A stretch of 64,000 nucleotides of DNA from Kribbella rubisoli (GTDB lineage: Bacteria; Actinomycetota; Actinomycetes; Propionibacteriales; Kribbellaceae). The DNA lies in NCBI RefSeq assembly GCF_004217145.1, contig NZ_SHKR01000012.1:372001-436000 (forward strand), written 5' to 3'. The notes beneath the pieces were generated by a model. That model saw only the letters and a list, made by a program, of their open reading frames with translations, ran no database searches and was not told where the DNA came from. Below are positions 48,100 to 56,810 of the stretch, in pieces. The stretch's first letter is position 1, and every line of letters begins with the position of its first letter. The position numbers and the translations under genes are program-made.

Positions 48100-49132
48100 G
48101 CGCCTCGGCACACCAGTCGGCGACGTACATCAGCGCCTGACCGCGTTGGTGGAACAGGCGCCGGCTGTCGACCTGGCGGTGATAGGCGTTGTGGGCGGGG
48201 TCGGACGCACGGCCGAGCAGACCCGGCAGCAGCCACGCGTACTTGACCCCGGACGCCATCACCGCCAGCCGCACCTGATCCGGATCGCCGCGCCAACCGG
48301 CCTCGTGCAGACCGTCGAGGTAGTTCGCGATGCACGTCTCGGCGAGCTCGGGCAGGCGCTCGACCGGCCAGAACATGTCGAAGACCGCGTCCGGGATGTA
48401 GTTGCCGATGTCCTCGCCGAGCGCGCCGTCACCGGTGAACGCCCAGTCGAACAGCGCGAGCTCGCCGCTCGGCCGCTGGATCACGTTGGAGACCCAGAAA
48501 TCCAGGTGGCAGGTGGCGCGGGGGAGGCTCGCGACGAGGTCGAGCAGTGCGTCGCGCTGAGCCATCAACCGGGTCCAGGCCTCACGCAGCTGGCCGGGCC
48601 ACGTCTCGCGGATGAGCGGCTGCTGCCACGCGGCGTCGTCGGTCAGCAAATGCCAGGGCACGTCGCGGGTTGTCGAGTAGTCGCGCAGGAATCCCGTCGA
48701 CATCCACGGCCGTTCGGACGCAGGCTGCCCCTGCCAGCGCCCGAAGGCCCGGGTCAGTGCCGCATGCTCGGCGAGGCTGAACTGGGTGCCCGATGTCCCG
48801 CCGATGTCTTCCATCAGGAGCACGGCGCCGTCCGGCCACTCCTCGACCTGCGCCTCGGGCAGCACGAGCCCGGCGTTCGCGAGCCGCCCGCGCAGCTCGT
48901 CGTCCCGATACACCTCGAGCTCACGACGCCAGTAGTTCCAATGGCGCGGGTCTGTGGACGCGGCCCAGGGACCTGTGGAGTCTGCCGGACTCTGGAGCTG
49001 CTTGCGTACGGCGGTGCGGCCGTCGGCGTACGTGATGCGCTCTACGGTCGCCGTCACCGCGTTGAGCGGGTTGTGGCGCAGAGTCGCCGTACCGACTTCC
49101 GGGTGACCGGTCATGAGAAGCAATGCTGACAT
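48080..49132 (-). CDS. Phosphotransferase/kinase-like protein (APH superfamily)
   Basis: A 350-residue protein of the APH/choline-kinase fold. It has the nucleotide-site lysine region GRTAVRKQLQ, LLMEDIGG as the hinge, the catalytic loop ATCHLDFWVSNVI and the DFG-like ALFDWAFTG. The substrate is unknown; possibilities are small amino alcohols or antibiotics, and the sequence does not favour one. The last 20 bases overlap the convergent gene, and it lies 11 bp downstream of the AraC-type gene on the same strand. Confidence 0.83.
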   Translation of the reverse strand: MSALLLMTGHPEVGTATLRHNPLNAVTATVERITYADGRTAVRKQLQSPADSTGPWAASTDPRHWNYWRRELEVYRDDELRGRLANAGLVLPEAQVEEWPDGAVLLMEDIGGTSGTQFSLAEHAALTRAFGRWQGQPASERPWMSTGFLRDYSTTRDVPWHLLTDDAAWQQPLIRETWPGQLREAWTRLMAQRDALLDLVASLPRATCHLDFWVSNVIQRPSGELALFDWAFTGDGALGEDIGNYIPDAVFDMFWPVERLPELAETCIANYLDGLHEAGWRGDPDQVRLAVMASGVKYAWLLPGLLGRASDPAHNAYHRQVDSRRLFHQRGQALMYVADWCAEALSRARR

Positions 49133-49143
49133 GCGGGCGAGGC

Positions 49144-49851
49144 TCAGCCCAGCAGCGTCTTAGGTGGTAGACCGGTCAGCGCTTTGACGTCGCGGGTGAA
49201 GTGGGCCTGGTCTGCGTACCCGGTGAGCGTGGCGACGTCTGCGAGGGCCAGGCCGGTGCGGGCGTGGTCCAGGGCAACGTTCATCCACAGCACGCGGTCG
49301 AGCATCTTCGGCCCGTAACCGAACGCGTCCAGACAGCGTCGATGCAGTTGCCGCTCGCTCAACCCGATCGTCCCCGCCAACTTGGAAACGCCGGCGCTGC
49401 CGCGGAGCAGCCCGCCGCGAACGTTGCGCAGTACGTAACTGACCAGCAGGTCCGGCGGCTCGTCGACCAGCTTGGCGACCTCGACGTCCAGCGCTTCCGC
49501 CGGGTCGGGTGACGATCTGATCCGGTCCAGGAGCTGTCGGCTCCGGGTCGGCGACCACAGGTCCGCCAGCGGAACCCGCTCGTTGAGCAACTCACGAGCC
49601 GGCACACCGAGGAAGCCCGGCGCGGCTCCCGGCGCGAACCGGATCCCGGCGTACTGCGTCCCCCTCGGTGCACTGCCCGTCCACGCGTGACTGTCCGGCC
49701 CGGCGACGACCAGATCACCGTCGATCAGCAGCACATCCATGCAGCCGTCAGGGAGGATCCGATACTCCCCACCCTCAGCCGTCCGCGTCCACAAGTCGGC
49801 CCCCGGAACGCGCGCAACACGCTCCCGATACGGCTCGACGGCTACAGTCAC
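49144..49851 (-). CDS. AraC family transcriptional regulator
   Basis: A 235-residue AraC-type regulator. The N-terminal part (1-140) resembles the DUF6597-type domain (YRILPDGCMDVLLIDG, GIRFAPGAAPGFLGVPA), and the C-terminal double HTH is SKLAGTIGLSERQLHRRCL ... GYADQAHFTRDVKALTGLPP. GTG 49851 is preferred to TTG 49866. It is divergent from the cupin gene and precedes the kinase-like gene, either of which it may control. Confidence 0.88.
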   Translation of the reverse strand: MTVAVEPYRERVARVPGADLWTRTAEGGEYRILPDGCMDVLLIDGDLVVAGPDSHAWTGSAPRGTQYAGIRFAPGAAPGFLGVPARELLNERVPLADLWSPTRSRQLLDRIRSSPDPAEALDVEVAKLVDEPPDLLVSYVLRNVRGGLLRGSAGVSKLAGTIGLSERQLHRRCLDAFGYGPKMLDRVLWMNVALDHARTGLALADVATLTGYADQAHFTRDVKALTGLPPKTLLG

Positions 49852-49905
49852 AGTTCCAGTCTGCAACGCCCCACCGACAGTCCCGGACCTGCGAAGGAGA
49901 TGCCG

Positions 49906-50313
49906 ATGTCACGCCGCGACGATCTGTCAGGAGTGCCGCTGCTCGGGCGGACGGTTGCGCCGGAGGGATCCGGTCTCGTGCTCGCGGAATGGGAGGCCGC
50001 GGGACGTACGTCGGACGAGGTCGCGTGGCAGGCGCCGTTGCACGTCCACCACACCGACGACGAGGCCTGGTACGTGCTGTCCGGGACGCTGCGGCTGCGG
50101 ATCGACGGCGAGGACTACGACGTACCGGCCGGATCCGGGATCGTCGGGCCGAGGGGTGTGCCGCACACGTTCGGCAATCCGTCCGAGGAACCCGCGCGGT
50201 ACGTGCTCGTGATGTCGGCCTCCACTCAGGCGATGCTGGCGGAGTTGCACGGCGGCTTCAAGGGCGATGTGGCGGCGCTGTTCGAGAAGTACGGCTCGAC
50301 GCTGCTCCAGTGA
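49906..50313 (+). CDS. Small cupin-domain protein
   Basis: A 135-residue single-domain cupin. Motif 1 is WQAPLHVHHTDDEAWYVLSG, with His, His and Glu metal ligands, and motif 2 is PRGVPHTFGNPSEEP with the last His. It binds a metal and may act as an enzyme or sensor; the ligand is unknown. ATG 49906 has AAGGAGA 5 bp upstream. Its stop directly abuts the stop of the convergent VanW gene. Confidence 0.88.
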   Translation: MSRRDDLSGVPLLGRTVAPEGSGLVLAEWEAAGRTSDEVAWQAPLHVHHTDDEAWYVLSGTLRLRIDGEDYDVPAGSGIVGPRGVPHTFGNPSEEPARYVLVMSASTQAMLAELHGGFKGDVAALFEKYGSTLLQ

Positions 50314-51273
50314 TCAGCGTGGGAGCACGACGTCGAGTACAGGTACGTCGACCGGGAGGTACTTGACCAGGGCAACGTTCTCGCGGATCAGCTCGTCGCG
50401 GAGCGCCGTACCGGTGCGGCGGTCGATCACCGTTCGCCAGATCTCGTTGCGCCGGAAGTAGTCGGCGCCGACCCGGAGGAAACGCTCTTCCTTGGCGAAC
50501 ACGCGGTACGACGACTCGGCTGGCATGTCGGCGAGGATCTCGCCCTCGAGGTAGCGGTCGCCGACGTCGACGTGCAGCTGGAAGGTCTGGTCGGTGTCGT
50601 TGCGGAACTGCAGGTCCACGTAGTTGTAGACGATGCTGCAGCCCACGCCCCACGGCAGCACCCGGCCGTTGTCCGGGAACGGGTCGAAGCTGTGCGTCGA
50701 CCGCTGAGTCACGGTCAGCGGCGAATGCAGCACCATCCAGTGCAGGAGGTTCGCGAGCTGGCAGATGCCACCGCCGATCCCCGGCCGCGCCTGCCCGTTC
50801 GACAGCCGCATGCCCTTCACGTAACCCTTACGCCGGGTCGCGTTGCCGACCAGCTTGTTGAAGGAGAACGTCTCACCCGGGCGGATCAGCAGTCCGTCGA
50901 CCTGAGCGCAGGCAAGCTTCAGGTTGGTCACCTTGTTGTGCTGCATCCACATCTCGGTCTCACCGAGCTGGCGCAGCAGCAGCGACTTGTGCCGCTTGAT
51001 CCTGATGGGCAGATCGGTTGCCGCGCGCGTTTCGGCGTACGGCGTGCTGGACCTGATCCACTCGAGCCGCTTGAGCACGCGGTGATACCGCACAGCCAGC
51101 GGGTAGAGCAGCGGCATCCGCTCGCTCCACCGGCGATGGTGCATCGCGGGCAGTACCCGGGCCCGCTCCGCGTCACTCAGCTCGTGTACCTCGACCCGCC
51201 ACGGCGTACCCGGCGTCACCCCAGCCGGCGCCGATGCGTGCACCGGTGTGGCGATCGTGGTTTCGGACATCAT
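50314..51273 (-). CDS. VanW family protein
   Basis: A 319-residue protein with a VanW domain (about 125-255: GETFSFNKLVGNATRRKGY, GIGGGICQLANLLHWM). VanW occurs beside some vancomycin-resistance clusters but is widespread and of unknown function, probably cell-envelope related. No clear signal peptide is seen. GGGAG precedes two adjacent ATGs (51273 and 51270); the second has better spacing. No van ligase genes are nearby, so resistance is not implied. Confidence 0.87.
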   Translation of the reverse strand: MMSETTIATPVHASAPAGVTPGTPWRVEVHELSDAERARVLPAMHHRRWSERMPLLYPLAVRYHRVLKRLEWIRSSTPYAETRAATDLPIRIKRHKSLLLRQLGETEMWMQHNKVTNLKLACAQVDGLLIRPGETFSFNKLVGNATRRKGYVKGMRLSNGQARPGIGGGICQLANLLHWMVLHSPLTVTQRSTHSFDPFPDNGRVLPWGVGCSIVYNYVDLQFRNDTDQTFQLHVDVGDRYLEGEILADMPAESSYRVFAKEERFLRVGADYFRRNEIWRTVIDRRTGTALRDELIRENVALVKYLPVDVPVLDVVLPR

Positions 51274-51407
51274 TCTCCCGAACGAGTTGGCCGGCCCCGC
51301 GGCCGACCTCGGTTACCGTACGCGGCCGCGAGCCCATTCAGATGACAGCAACCGCTCGATCCGATTGCGCTCGTTATGACGCCGAACCACCGCCAAGAGT
51401 TCGGATT

Positions 51408-52274
51408 TCAGCCGATCTCGAGGGCGGTGCAGACCCAGCGGTTGCGGCGGATCTCCATCCGCAACGCGATCGCCCGCGAACGGTCGCCACGACGTACATG
51501 CGCGGCCACCTCGGCGATGAACGGCTCCGGCATGAACACCCGCACCGACTGCACCGCGCTCTTCTCCTTCGCCCCGCGGGTCGTCGCGGTCGTGTTCAAC
51601 CCGAGCAACCGGACCCGGCGGTTCAGCTCCATGAACACCTCGTCATCGGTAAACCGCACCAGCTGCGAAATAGGCCGATCCCCAGCCAGCACCTCCGCCA
51701 CAGCCTGAGCCAACCGCCCACCCCAAACCCGAGCCCCCGGCACCCCAACCTCCCCAGCCCGGGTGCTCTCCCCGGGGCGCCCGACCTCGCTGGACCGGAC
51801 GACCTCGGTGAGTCGGGCTGCCTCGCCGGTCTCGGTGAGCTCCCCTGGCCGGCCGACCTGGCTGGGGTGGGCTGGGTTCGTGGTTTGTGGCGGCTGGGCC
51901 CCGTCAGGGTGCCCAGCCGCCTGCTTGTCGACGGCCGGTACCGCGGTGAGCTTGCGGGCCTGCGGCTGGTGGGTCGTGAGCGCAGCGATGCTCGACGGCC
52001 GGCGCGGTGCGGACGCGACGCCGAGCCGGGTGATCGCCTGCAGACGCAGGGCCAGCGCGCCATCTGTCAGGTCAGCGGCGTACCGGGCCGTCGCCGGCAC
52101 GGTGTGCTCGCCGCGCACCGACCGCAGCCGCGGCCGGGCAACAGAAGCGAGCACATCCGGGGACGCCGTGAGTTCGCTCGCCGCGGAAGTCGGGTTGGTG
52201 ACGGCCATGAGAGCCTCCATCGGTTCCGGTGCTGAGGTCGCGTTCGTGGTGGCGAGGTTCTGGGGCTGGCTCAT
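51408..52274 (-). CDS. Rv3235 family protein
   Basis: A 288-residue protein with a long disordered Ala/Pro/Thr/Glu-rich N-terminus (1-190) and a compact C-terminal domain of about 90 residues (AGDRPISQLVRFTDDEVF, VRVFMPEPFIAEVAAHVRRGDRSRAIALRME). The C-terminal domain matches the actinobacterial Rv3235-like family of unknown function, which sits near secA in mycobacteria. ATG 52274 has AGGAG upstream and lies 1 bp past the LysM gene stop, so the two are coupled. Confidence 0.8.
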   Translation of the reverse strand: MSQPQNLATTNATSAPEPMEALMAVTNPTSAASELTASPDVLASVARPRLRSVRGEHTVPATARYAADLTDGALALRLQAITRLGVASAPRRPSSIAALTTHQPQARKLTAVPAVDKQAAGHPDGAQPPQTTNPAHPSQVGRPGELTETGEAARLTEVVRSSEVGRPGESTRAGEVGVPGARVWGGRLAQAVAEVLAGDRPISQLVRFTDDEVFMELNRRVRLLGLNTTATTRGAKEKSAVQSVRVFMPEPFIAEVAAHVRRGDRSRAIALRMEIRRNRWVCTALEIG

Positions 52275-52275
52275 G

Positions 52276-53595
52276 TCACGGCTCCTGATGGGTGGGCGGG
52301 AGGTGGCCGGTGGACGTGGGCGGAACACGGAGTACCTGCCCGGGAAGAATCAGGTCGGGGTCGTCCCCGATCACATGCCGGTTCGCGGCGTACCACTCCG
52401 GCCACCGCGCGGCGATCGCTTCATTCGAGGCCCCGGCTCCAAGCTCCCGTGCAGCAAGAGCCCACAGCGAGTCCCCCTCACGTACGACGACCCGCACCGT
52501 CCCACCCGCCCGCACCTCGGTATACCGAGTAGCAGCCCCATCAGCAGGCCGATCCGGCACCCCCACCCGCGCCCGCCCACCCGCACGAGGCCGACCAGCC
52601 CCCTCCTGCTGGGCCTTGGCAGAGTCCAGCTGGGACTCGGCGGACCCCGGCTGCGCCGCAGCTGTCCTGTGCGCGTCGCCGCCACCGATCTGCAACTCCG
52701 AGGCGGGCTCTGTCGAGCGCCAGGCGTTGCTGGACTCCTGCTGGGACCTGACGGAGTCCGGGTGGGTCTGGGTGGAGTCCTGCCGGGACTTGGCCGACCC
52801 CGGCTGGGACATGGCGGTGTCCTGCTGGGCGGCGGTTGTCCTGTGCGTGTCGTTGCCGCTGATCTGGAGCGCCGAGGCGGGCTCGGTGGCTCGCCAGGTG
52901 TTGGTGGCGTCCTGCTGAGACCTGGCGGAGACCTGCTGGGACCGGGTGGAGTCCTGCTGGGGTGCGGCGGCCTGGGGCTCGGCGCCGCCGATCTGCAGGT
53001 TCGAGGCGGGCTCGGTAGCTCGCCATGTGGCCGCGGAGTCCTGGTGGGGCTTGGCGGACTGTGGCTGGGCCGCGGCCGTCCGGTGTGCGTCGGCGTCGCT
53101 GGGCTGCGCGGCTGATGTCGGGCTGGTGGCTCTGCCGCCGAGTTGGAGGGTGGAGCGGGGTTCGGTGGTGCGCCAGTTGGAGTCGGTCAGGTGGATGGTG
53201 GAGGTGGGGGTGGTCTGGTTCCACTGGAGGACGTGGGAGCTGTGGTCGGGGGTGGCTTGAGCTGCGCCGACTGTGAGCGGGGTGACGGCGGCGACGCCTA
53301 GGCCGGAGCGGAGTAGGGCTCGCGCTGTCTTGGTGGTGATTCGGCCGGTGACTGCCCCGGCGAGCTCCCCGACCACGCCGGGGATCTGCTCCAGCACCGT
53401 CGTCACGACTGCCAGCGCCAACCACGCGTACGCGATCCACGCGACCGTCCCGACCGCGAGCACGGTCAACGAGTCCAGGTCGTACGTCCGCGCGCCGCTG
53501 ATCGACCCGGCAGTCACCCACCGCAGCAGCAGGCCGGCACCGGCCAGCGCCAGCACCGCGAGAGTGCCTTTCAGCGCCCGGATCATCGCGTTCAT
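52276..53595 (-). CDS. Membrane-anchored LysM protein with internal repeats
   Basis: A 439-residue envelope protein. Hydrophobic helices near 10-28 and 44-68, and a third near 95-112, are followed by a low-complexity Gln/Ser/Thr region (115-350) that contains four repeats of the core WRxTEPxSxLQIGG (residues 140-154, 190-204, 233-247, 291-305), three followed by xDxHRTxAAQ. A C-terminal LysM domain (366-425: VVVREGDSLWALAARELG ... LILPGQVLRVP) should bind peptidoglycan. ATG 53595 is preceded by gggagcgaagcggg. It is the first of a two-gene unit with the Rv3235-like gene. Confidence 0.85.
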   Translation of the reverse strand: MNAMIRALKGTLAVLALAGAGLLLRWVTAGSISGARTYDLDSLTVLAVGTVAWIAYAWLALAVVTTVLEQIPGVVGELAGAVTGRITTKTARALLRSGLGVAAVTPLTVGAAQATPDHSSHVLQWNQTTPTSTIHLTDSNWRTTEPRSTLQLGGRATSPTSAAQPSDADAHRTAAAQPQSAKPHQDSAATWRATEPASNLQIGGAEPQAAAPQQDSTRSQQVSARSQQDATNTWRATEPASALQISGNDTHRTTAAQQDTAMSQPGSAKSRQDSTQTHPDSVRSQQESSNAWRSTEPASELQIGGGDAHRTAAAQPGSAESQLDSAKAQQEGAGRPRAGGRARVGVPDRPADGAATRYTEVRAGGTVRVVVREGDSLWALAARELGAGASNEAIAARWPEWYAANRHVIGDDPDLILPGQVLRVPPTSTGHLPPTHQEP

Positions 53596-53751
53596 CCCGC
53601 TTCGCTCCCGACCTATGAGTTTGCGTTAGTTTGCTTTGGCTTGACCACTATAGACCGGTTGTAGGCCAGCTTTGCAAGTCCTTAACGCACGCAGCGTCGG
53701 TTTCCAACGCGGAGGGTGACGGCCCACCGGCGCGACGGCACCCCGGACCGG

Positions 53752-53757
53752 TAGGTT
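53752..53757 (+). promoter_or_regulatory. -10 element of a leaderless gene
   Basis: TAGGTT ends 7 bp before the ATG at 53765, so transcription should begin at the A of the start codon. No Shine-Dalgarno is present. Confidence 0.5.
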
Positions 53758-53764
53758 CGCGGTC

Positions 53765-54310
53765 ATGCGGTGGGATGCGTTGTTCGCGGATCTGGAGTCG
53801 CAGTTCGAGGCGCTCCAGGACACAGATCTGTATGGCGAAGTGGCCGACCGGATCCGCACCGAGGTCGGGAAGATCACCGTCCTCGACCGGCTCCGCGGCG
53901 CGGTGAACACCGTCGTACGCGTCGAACTGAACGACACCGAGCCCGTCCGCGGCATGCTCAGCCGGGTAGGGAAGGACTGTCTGCTGCTCGAGACCGAGCG
54001 CTACGAGGAGTGGCTGATCCCGGTCACCGCGCTCGTCGCCGTACACAGGCTGGGCCCGTGGGCCGAGCCGGCCGGCGCCGTCGAGGGCAAGCTCGGGCTC
54101 GCCCATCTGCTCCGGGGAATCGCCCGTGACCGCTCACCGGTCACACTGTTCTGCAGCGGCGGCGGTCCCGTCACCGGCACCATCGACCGCGTCGGCGCAG
54201 ACTTCCTGGAGCTCGCCGAGCACCCGCTCGACGCTCCCCGGCGCCGCTCCGAGGTCTACAACGTCCGCCTCGTCCCCACCCAGTCCCTTAGAGCCCTCCG
54301 CCGCCGTTGA
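53765..54310 (+). CDS. Conserved actinobacterial hypothetical protein
   Basis: A 181-residue soluble protein (WDALFADLESQFEALQDTDL, then VVRVELNDTEPVRGMLSRVG, then VTGTIDRVGADFLELAEHP). The two beta-rich halves resemble each other weakly (MLSRVGKDCLLLE and TIDRVGADFLELA) and recall Sm-like/SH3 barrels. I do not recognise a function. The TAGGTT promoter element implies a leaderless mRNA. It faces the HTH gene 40 bp downstream. Confidence 0.7.
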   Translation: MRWDALFADLESQFEALQDTDLYGEVADRIRTEVGKITVLDRLRGAVNTVVRVELNDTEPVRGMLSRVGKDCLLLETERYEEWLIPVTALVAVHRLGPWAEPAGAVEGKLGLAHLLRGIARDRSPVTLFCSGGGPVTGTIDRVGADFLELAEHPLDAPRRRSEVYNVRLVPTQSLRALRRR

Positions 54311-54350
54311 AAGTCGCCCCCAGCGCCAGCCCGCCGGTGCGACGATCGAA

Positions 54351-54599
54351 CTAGAGCTGTGCATCCTCCGGGGCTTCGGCTTCCTCACCGAAGGGATGGG
54401 CGTCGATGAAGGTCTTGGTCTCGGTGTAGAGCCGCTCGATGTACTTCTCCAGCTCGGTCGCCTCGACCCGCCACTGACCGCGGCCGCCGATCTTGACCGC
54501 GGGGATGTCACCGCGGCGGACCAGCGCATAGACCTGGTTGGCGGAGATGTTGAGCACCTCGGCGACGTCGGCGAGCTGGAGGAAGCGGGGACCCGGCAT
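54351..54599 (-). CDS. Small excisionase/MerR-type HTH protein
   Basis: An 82-residue DNA-binding protein with an N-terminal helix-turn-helix of the HTH_17 (excisionase/BldC-like) type: FLQLADVAEVLNISANQVYALVRRGDIPAVKIGGRGQWRV, then a helix ELEKYIERLY and an acidic tail. Such proteins regulate development or recombination in actinobacteria. No integrase is nearby, so a regulatory role is more likely than excision. Confidence 0.85.
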   Translation of the reverse strand: MPGPRFLQLADVAEVLNISANQVYALVRRGDIPAVKIGGRGQWRVEATELEKYIERLYTETKTFIDAHPFGEEAEAPEDAQL

Positions 54600-54767
54600 C
54601 CGTCGGACTCCTTCACATAGTGGCTGGTTGTTTCAGTTTGCCACGGTTGGCGGATGGATGACCGGGTTTGTCCCCAGCCTGTGACTGCCTGTGGATGACC
54701 GTTCACGCCGCGATCGCGAACCAGGCAGAATGTCGCCCGAGAACGATCGATTGACTGGGGAGACGAC

Positions 54768-55427
54768 GTGGTCGAGACAGCCGTGCGAAGTGGATTCGGG
54801 GCGCCGTCCGCCCCGGCCCAGCGCAACCGCAAGGCCCGGTGGAAGGACGGCCGTCTCGTCCTCGGCGTGCTGCTCGTCGCCGTCACCGCGCTGGCCGGCG
54901 CCAAGCTGCTGTCGTCGGCCGACGACACCACCACGATCTGGGCCGCCAAGCACGACCTCAAGGTCGGGGTCCCGCTGACCGACGACGATCTGACCACGGT
55001 CCGGGTCCGCTTCACCAGCACCAACGACTCCGAGCGGTATCTCGCGGCCGACGCCGATGTGAAGGGCCTGGTCGTCGGCCGGGCGATCGACCAGGGCGAG
55101 TTCCTGCCGAAGGATGCGGCCGTCGCCAAGTCCGACCAGGACCGCACTGAGCTCCCGTTGTCGGTCGCCACTGGCCGCCTGCCGTCCGACACCGCGGTCG
55201 GCGACATCGTCGACGTCTGGGTGGTGCCGAAGGAGGAGGGTCAGCCCGCGAGACCGCTGTGGAGCAGCGTCCGCGTGCTGGAGATCGACTCGGTCAAGGG
55301 CGTCTCGGGCAACACAGCCAGACGACAGGTGCTGATCGGGCTCACCACGGCCGACCTGCCCCGCATCCCGGCCGCGCTGACCGCGCTCGGCGCCGGTGAG
55401 CCGACCCTGGTCCGGAAGGCCGGCTGA
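54768..55427 (+). CDS. SAF domain protein (CpaB-like)
   Basis: A 219-residue protein with a transmembrane helix near 29-50 and a periplasmic SAF domain (AAKHDLKVGVPLTDDDLTTVRVRF ... VVGRAIDQGEFL) of the CpaB/RcpC type, plus a second domain. In Tad/Flp pilus systems CpaB helps assembly at the envelope. Here there is no pilin, prepilin peptidase or TadA ATPase nearby. GTG 54768 has GGGGAGA upstream. The stop overlaps the next start by one base (TGATG). Confidence 0.82.
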   Translation: MVETAVRSGFGAPSAPAQRNRKARWKDGRLVLGVLLVAVTALAGAKLLSSADDTTTIWAAKHDLKVGVPLTDDDLTTVRVRFTSTNDSERYLAADADVKGLVVGRAIDQGEFLPKDAAVAKSDQDRTELPLSVATGRLPSDTAVGDIVDVWVVPKEEGQPARPLWSSVRVLEIDSVKGVSGNTARRQVLIGLTTADLPRIPAALTALGAGEPTLVRKAG

Positions 55428-56698
55428 TGTCGATCCCGGTCCTGCTCGCCGTCACCGGCGCGCCCTGGGAGGCCGATGTCGTCCAGCGGACCGAGCGCGC
55501 GCCAGGGATCAAAGTCGTACGGCGCTGTGTCGACATCGCTGACGTGATGGCCGCCGCCGCGAGTGGTCAGGCCCGCGCCGTGCTGCTGGCCGACGCCCTG
55601 GCCCGACTCTCGTCCGACGCCGTCGCCGCCCTGCACGCGCGCGGAATCGCCGTACTCGCCCTGGTCGACCCGACAGAGACCGGCGCGCCCTTCGGTCCCG
55701 AGGACAGGCTCAGCCGGATGGGGATCGAGCGGATCCTGCCCGCCGACGTCAGTCCGACCGACCTGGGTCGCGCGGTCACCGAGGCCGTCGAGTCCGGCCC
55801 GGAGATCTCGACCGCCCACTTCTCGGGCGGATTCGTGCCGCTCACCCCGGAGACGGCCGCCAACTACGAGCCCCCGCCGTACTCCCAAGGCGCCGGCCGG
55901 CTGATCGCCGTCTGGGGCCCGACCGGTGCGCCGGGCCGGACGACGGTCGCGGTCAACCTCGCCTCCGAGCTGGCCGCGAAGCGCGTGCCCACGCTGCTCG
56001 CCGACGCCGATGTGTACGGCGGGACCGTGGCGCAGATGCTGGGGATGCTCGACGAGACCTCCGGTCTGGCTGCCGCGGCGCGCTCGGCGTCGAACGGTTC
56101 GCTCGACATGGTCACGCTCGCGAAGTACGCCCGGCAGGTCGCGCCGCACATGCTGGTGCTGACCGGGCTCAGCCGCGCCGACCGGTGGACGGAGCTGCGT
56201 CCGGCAGCGATCGAGGCGATCTGGTCGACAGCGCGGGAGTTGGCGCCGATCACGGTCGTGGACGTCGGGTTCTGCATCGAGACCGACGAGGAGATCTCGT
56301 TCGACTCGCTCGCCCCGCGGCGCAACGGCGCGACGGTCGCGACGCTCGAGCAGGCCGACGAGGTGATGATCGTCGGCACGGCGGATCCGGTCGGCCTGAC
56401 ACGGTTGATCCGGGCGGTCCACGAGGTGCGCGCCGTCGTACCGTCGACGAACGTCCGCGTCGTGGTCAACCGGCTCCGCTCGGGCGCGCTCGGCGGATCA
56501 CCCGGAGACGCGGCCGCCGATGCTCTCGGACAGTACGCCGGGATCCAGCCGGCCGCCCTCCTGCCGTACGACTTGAGCGCCGTCGACGCCGCCATGTCCC
56601 ACGGCCGCAGCCTCGCGGACGCGGCCAAGTCCAGCAAGCTCCGCAAGTCGTTCCAGCAACTGGCGACCACCCTCGTCAAGGACCTCGTGCCCGCCTGA
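55427..56698 (+). CDS. CpaE-like (MinD/ParA superfamily) ATPase
   Basis: A 423-residue protein with an N-terminal receiver-like domain (about 1-125) and a C-terminal MinD/ParA-type domain. Its Walker A is GPTGAPGRTT (164-173), in which Arg replaces the usual lysines of KGGxGKT, and Walker A' is LLADADVYGG. The same variant is common in actinobacterial CpaE-like proteins. CpaE places Tad pilus machinery in some bacteria. Coupled to the CpaB-like gene by a one-base overlap; no other pilus gene is in the window. Confidence 0.83.
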   Translation: MSIPVLLAVTGAPWEADVVQRTERAPGIKVVRRCVDIADVMAAAASGQARAVLLADALARLSSDAVAALHARGIAVLALVDPTETGAPFGPEDRLSRMGIERILPADVSPTDLGRAVTEAVESGPEISTAHFSGGFVPLTPETAANYEPPPYSQGAGRLIAVWGPTGAPGRTTVAVNLASELAAKRVPTLLADADVYGGTVAQMLGMLDETSGLAAAARSASNGSLDMVTLAKYARQVAPHMLVLTGLSRADRWTELRPAAIEAIWSTARELAPITVVDVGFCIETDEEISFDSLAPRRNGATVATLEQADEVMIVGTADPVGLTRLIRAVHEVRAVVPSTNVRVVVNRLRSGALGGSPGDAAADALGQYAGIQPAALLPYDLSAVDAAMSHGRSLADAAKSSKLRKSFQQLATTLVKDLVPA

Positions 56699-56810
56699 GT
56701 CGGCGCCCCGGAAGTCAGGGTCGGATCGGTGGGGAACCAGGGGATAACCCCGCCGACAGCCCGCCGACGATGTGCCAGGGTTGGCAGTACTTCGACCCGC
56801 AGGGAGTGTC

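Noticed and set aside
50314..51273. Vancomycin resistance locus
   Set aside because: Only a VanW-domain gene is present; there are no vanH, vanA/B-type ligase, vanX or vanRS genes, and VanW is widespread outside resistance clusters.
51763..53115. 450-codon frame antisense to the LysM and Rv3235-like genes
   Set aside because: The Leu/Gly/Arg repeats mirror the low-complexity Gln/Ser coding region on the minus strand; no start signal or family match.
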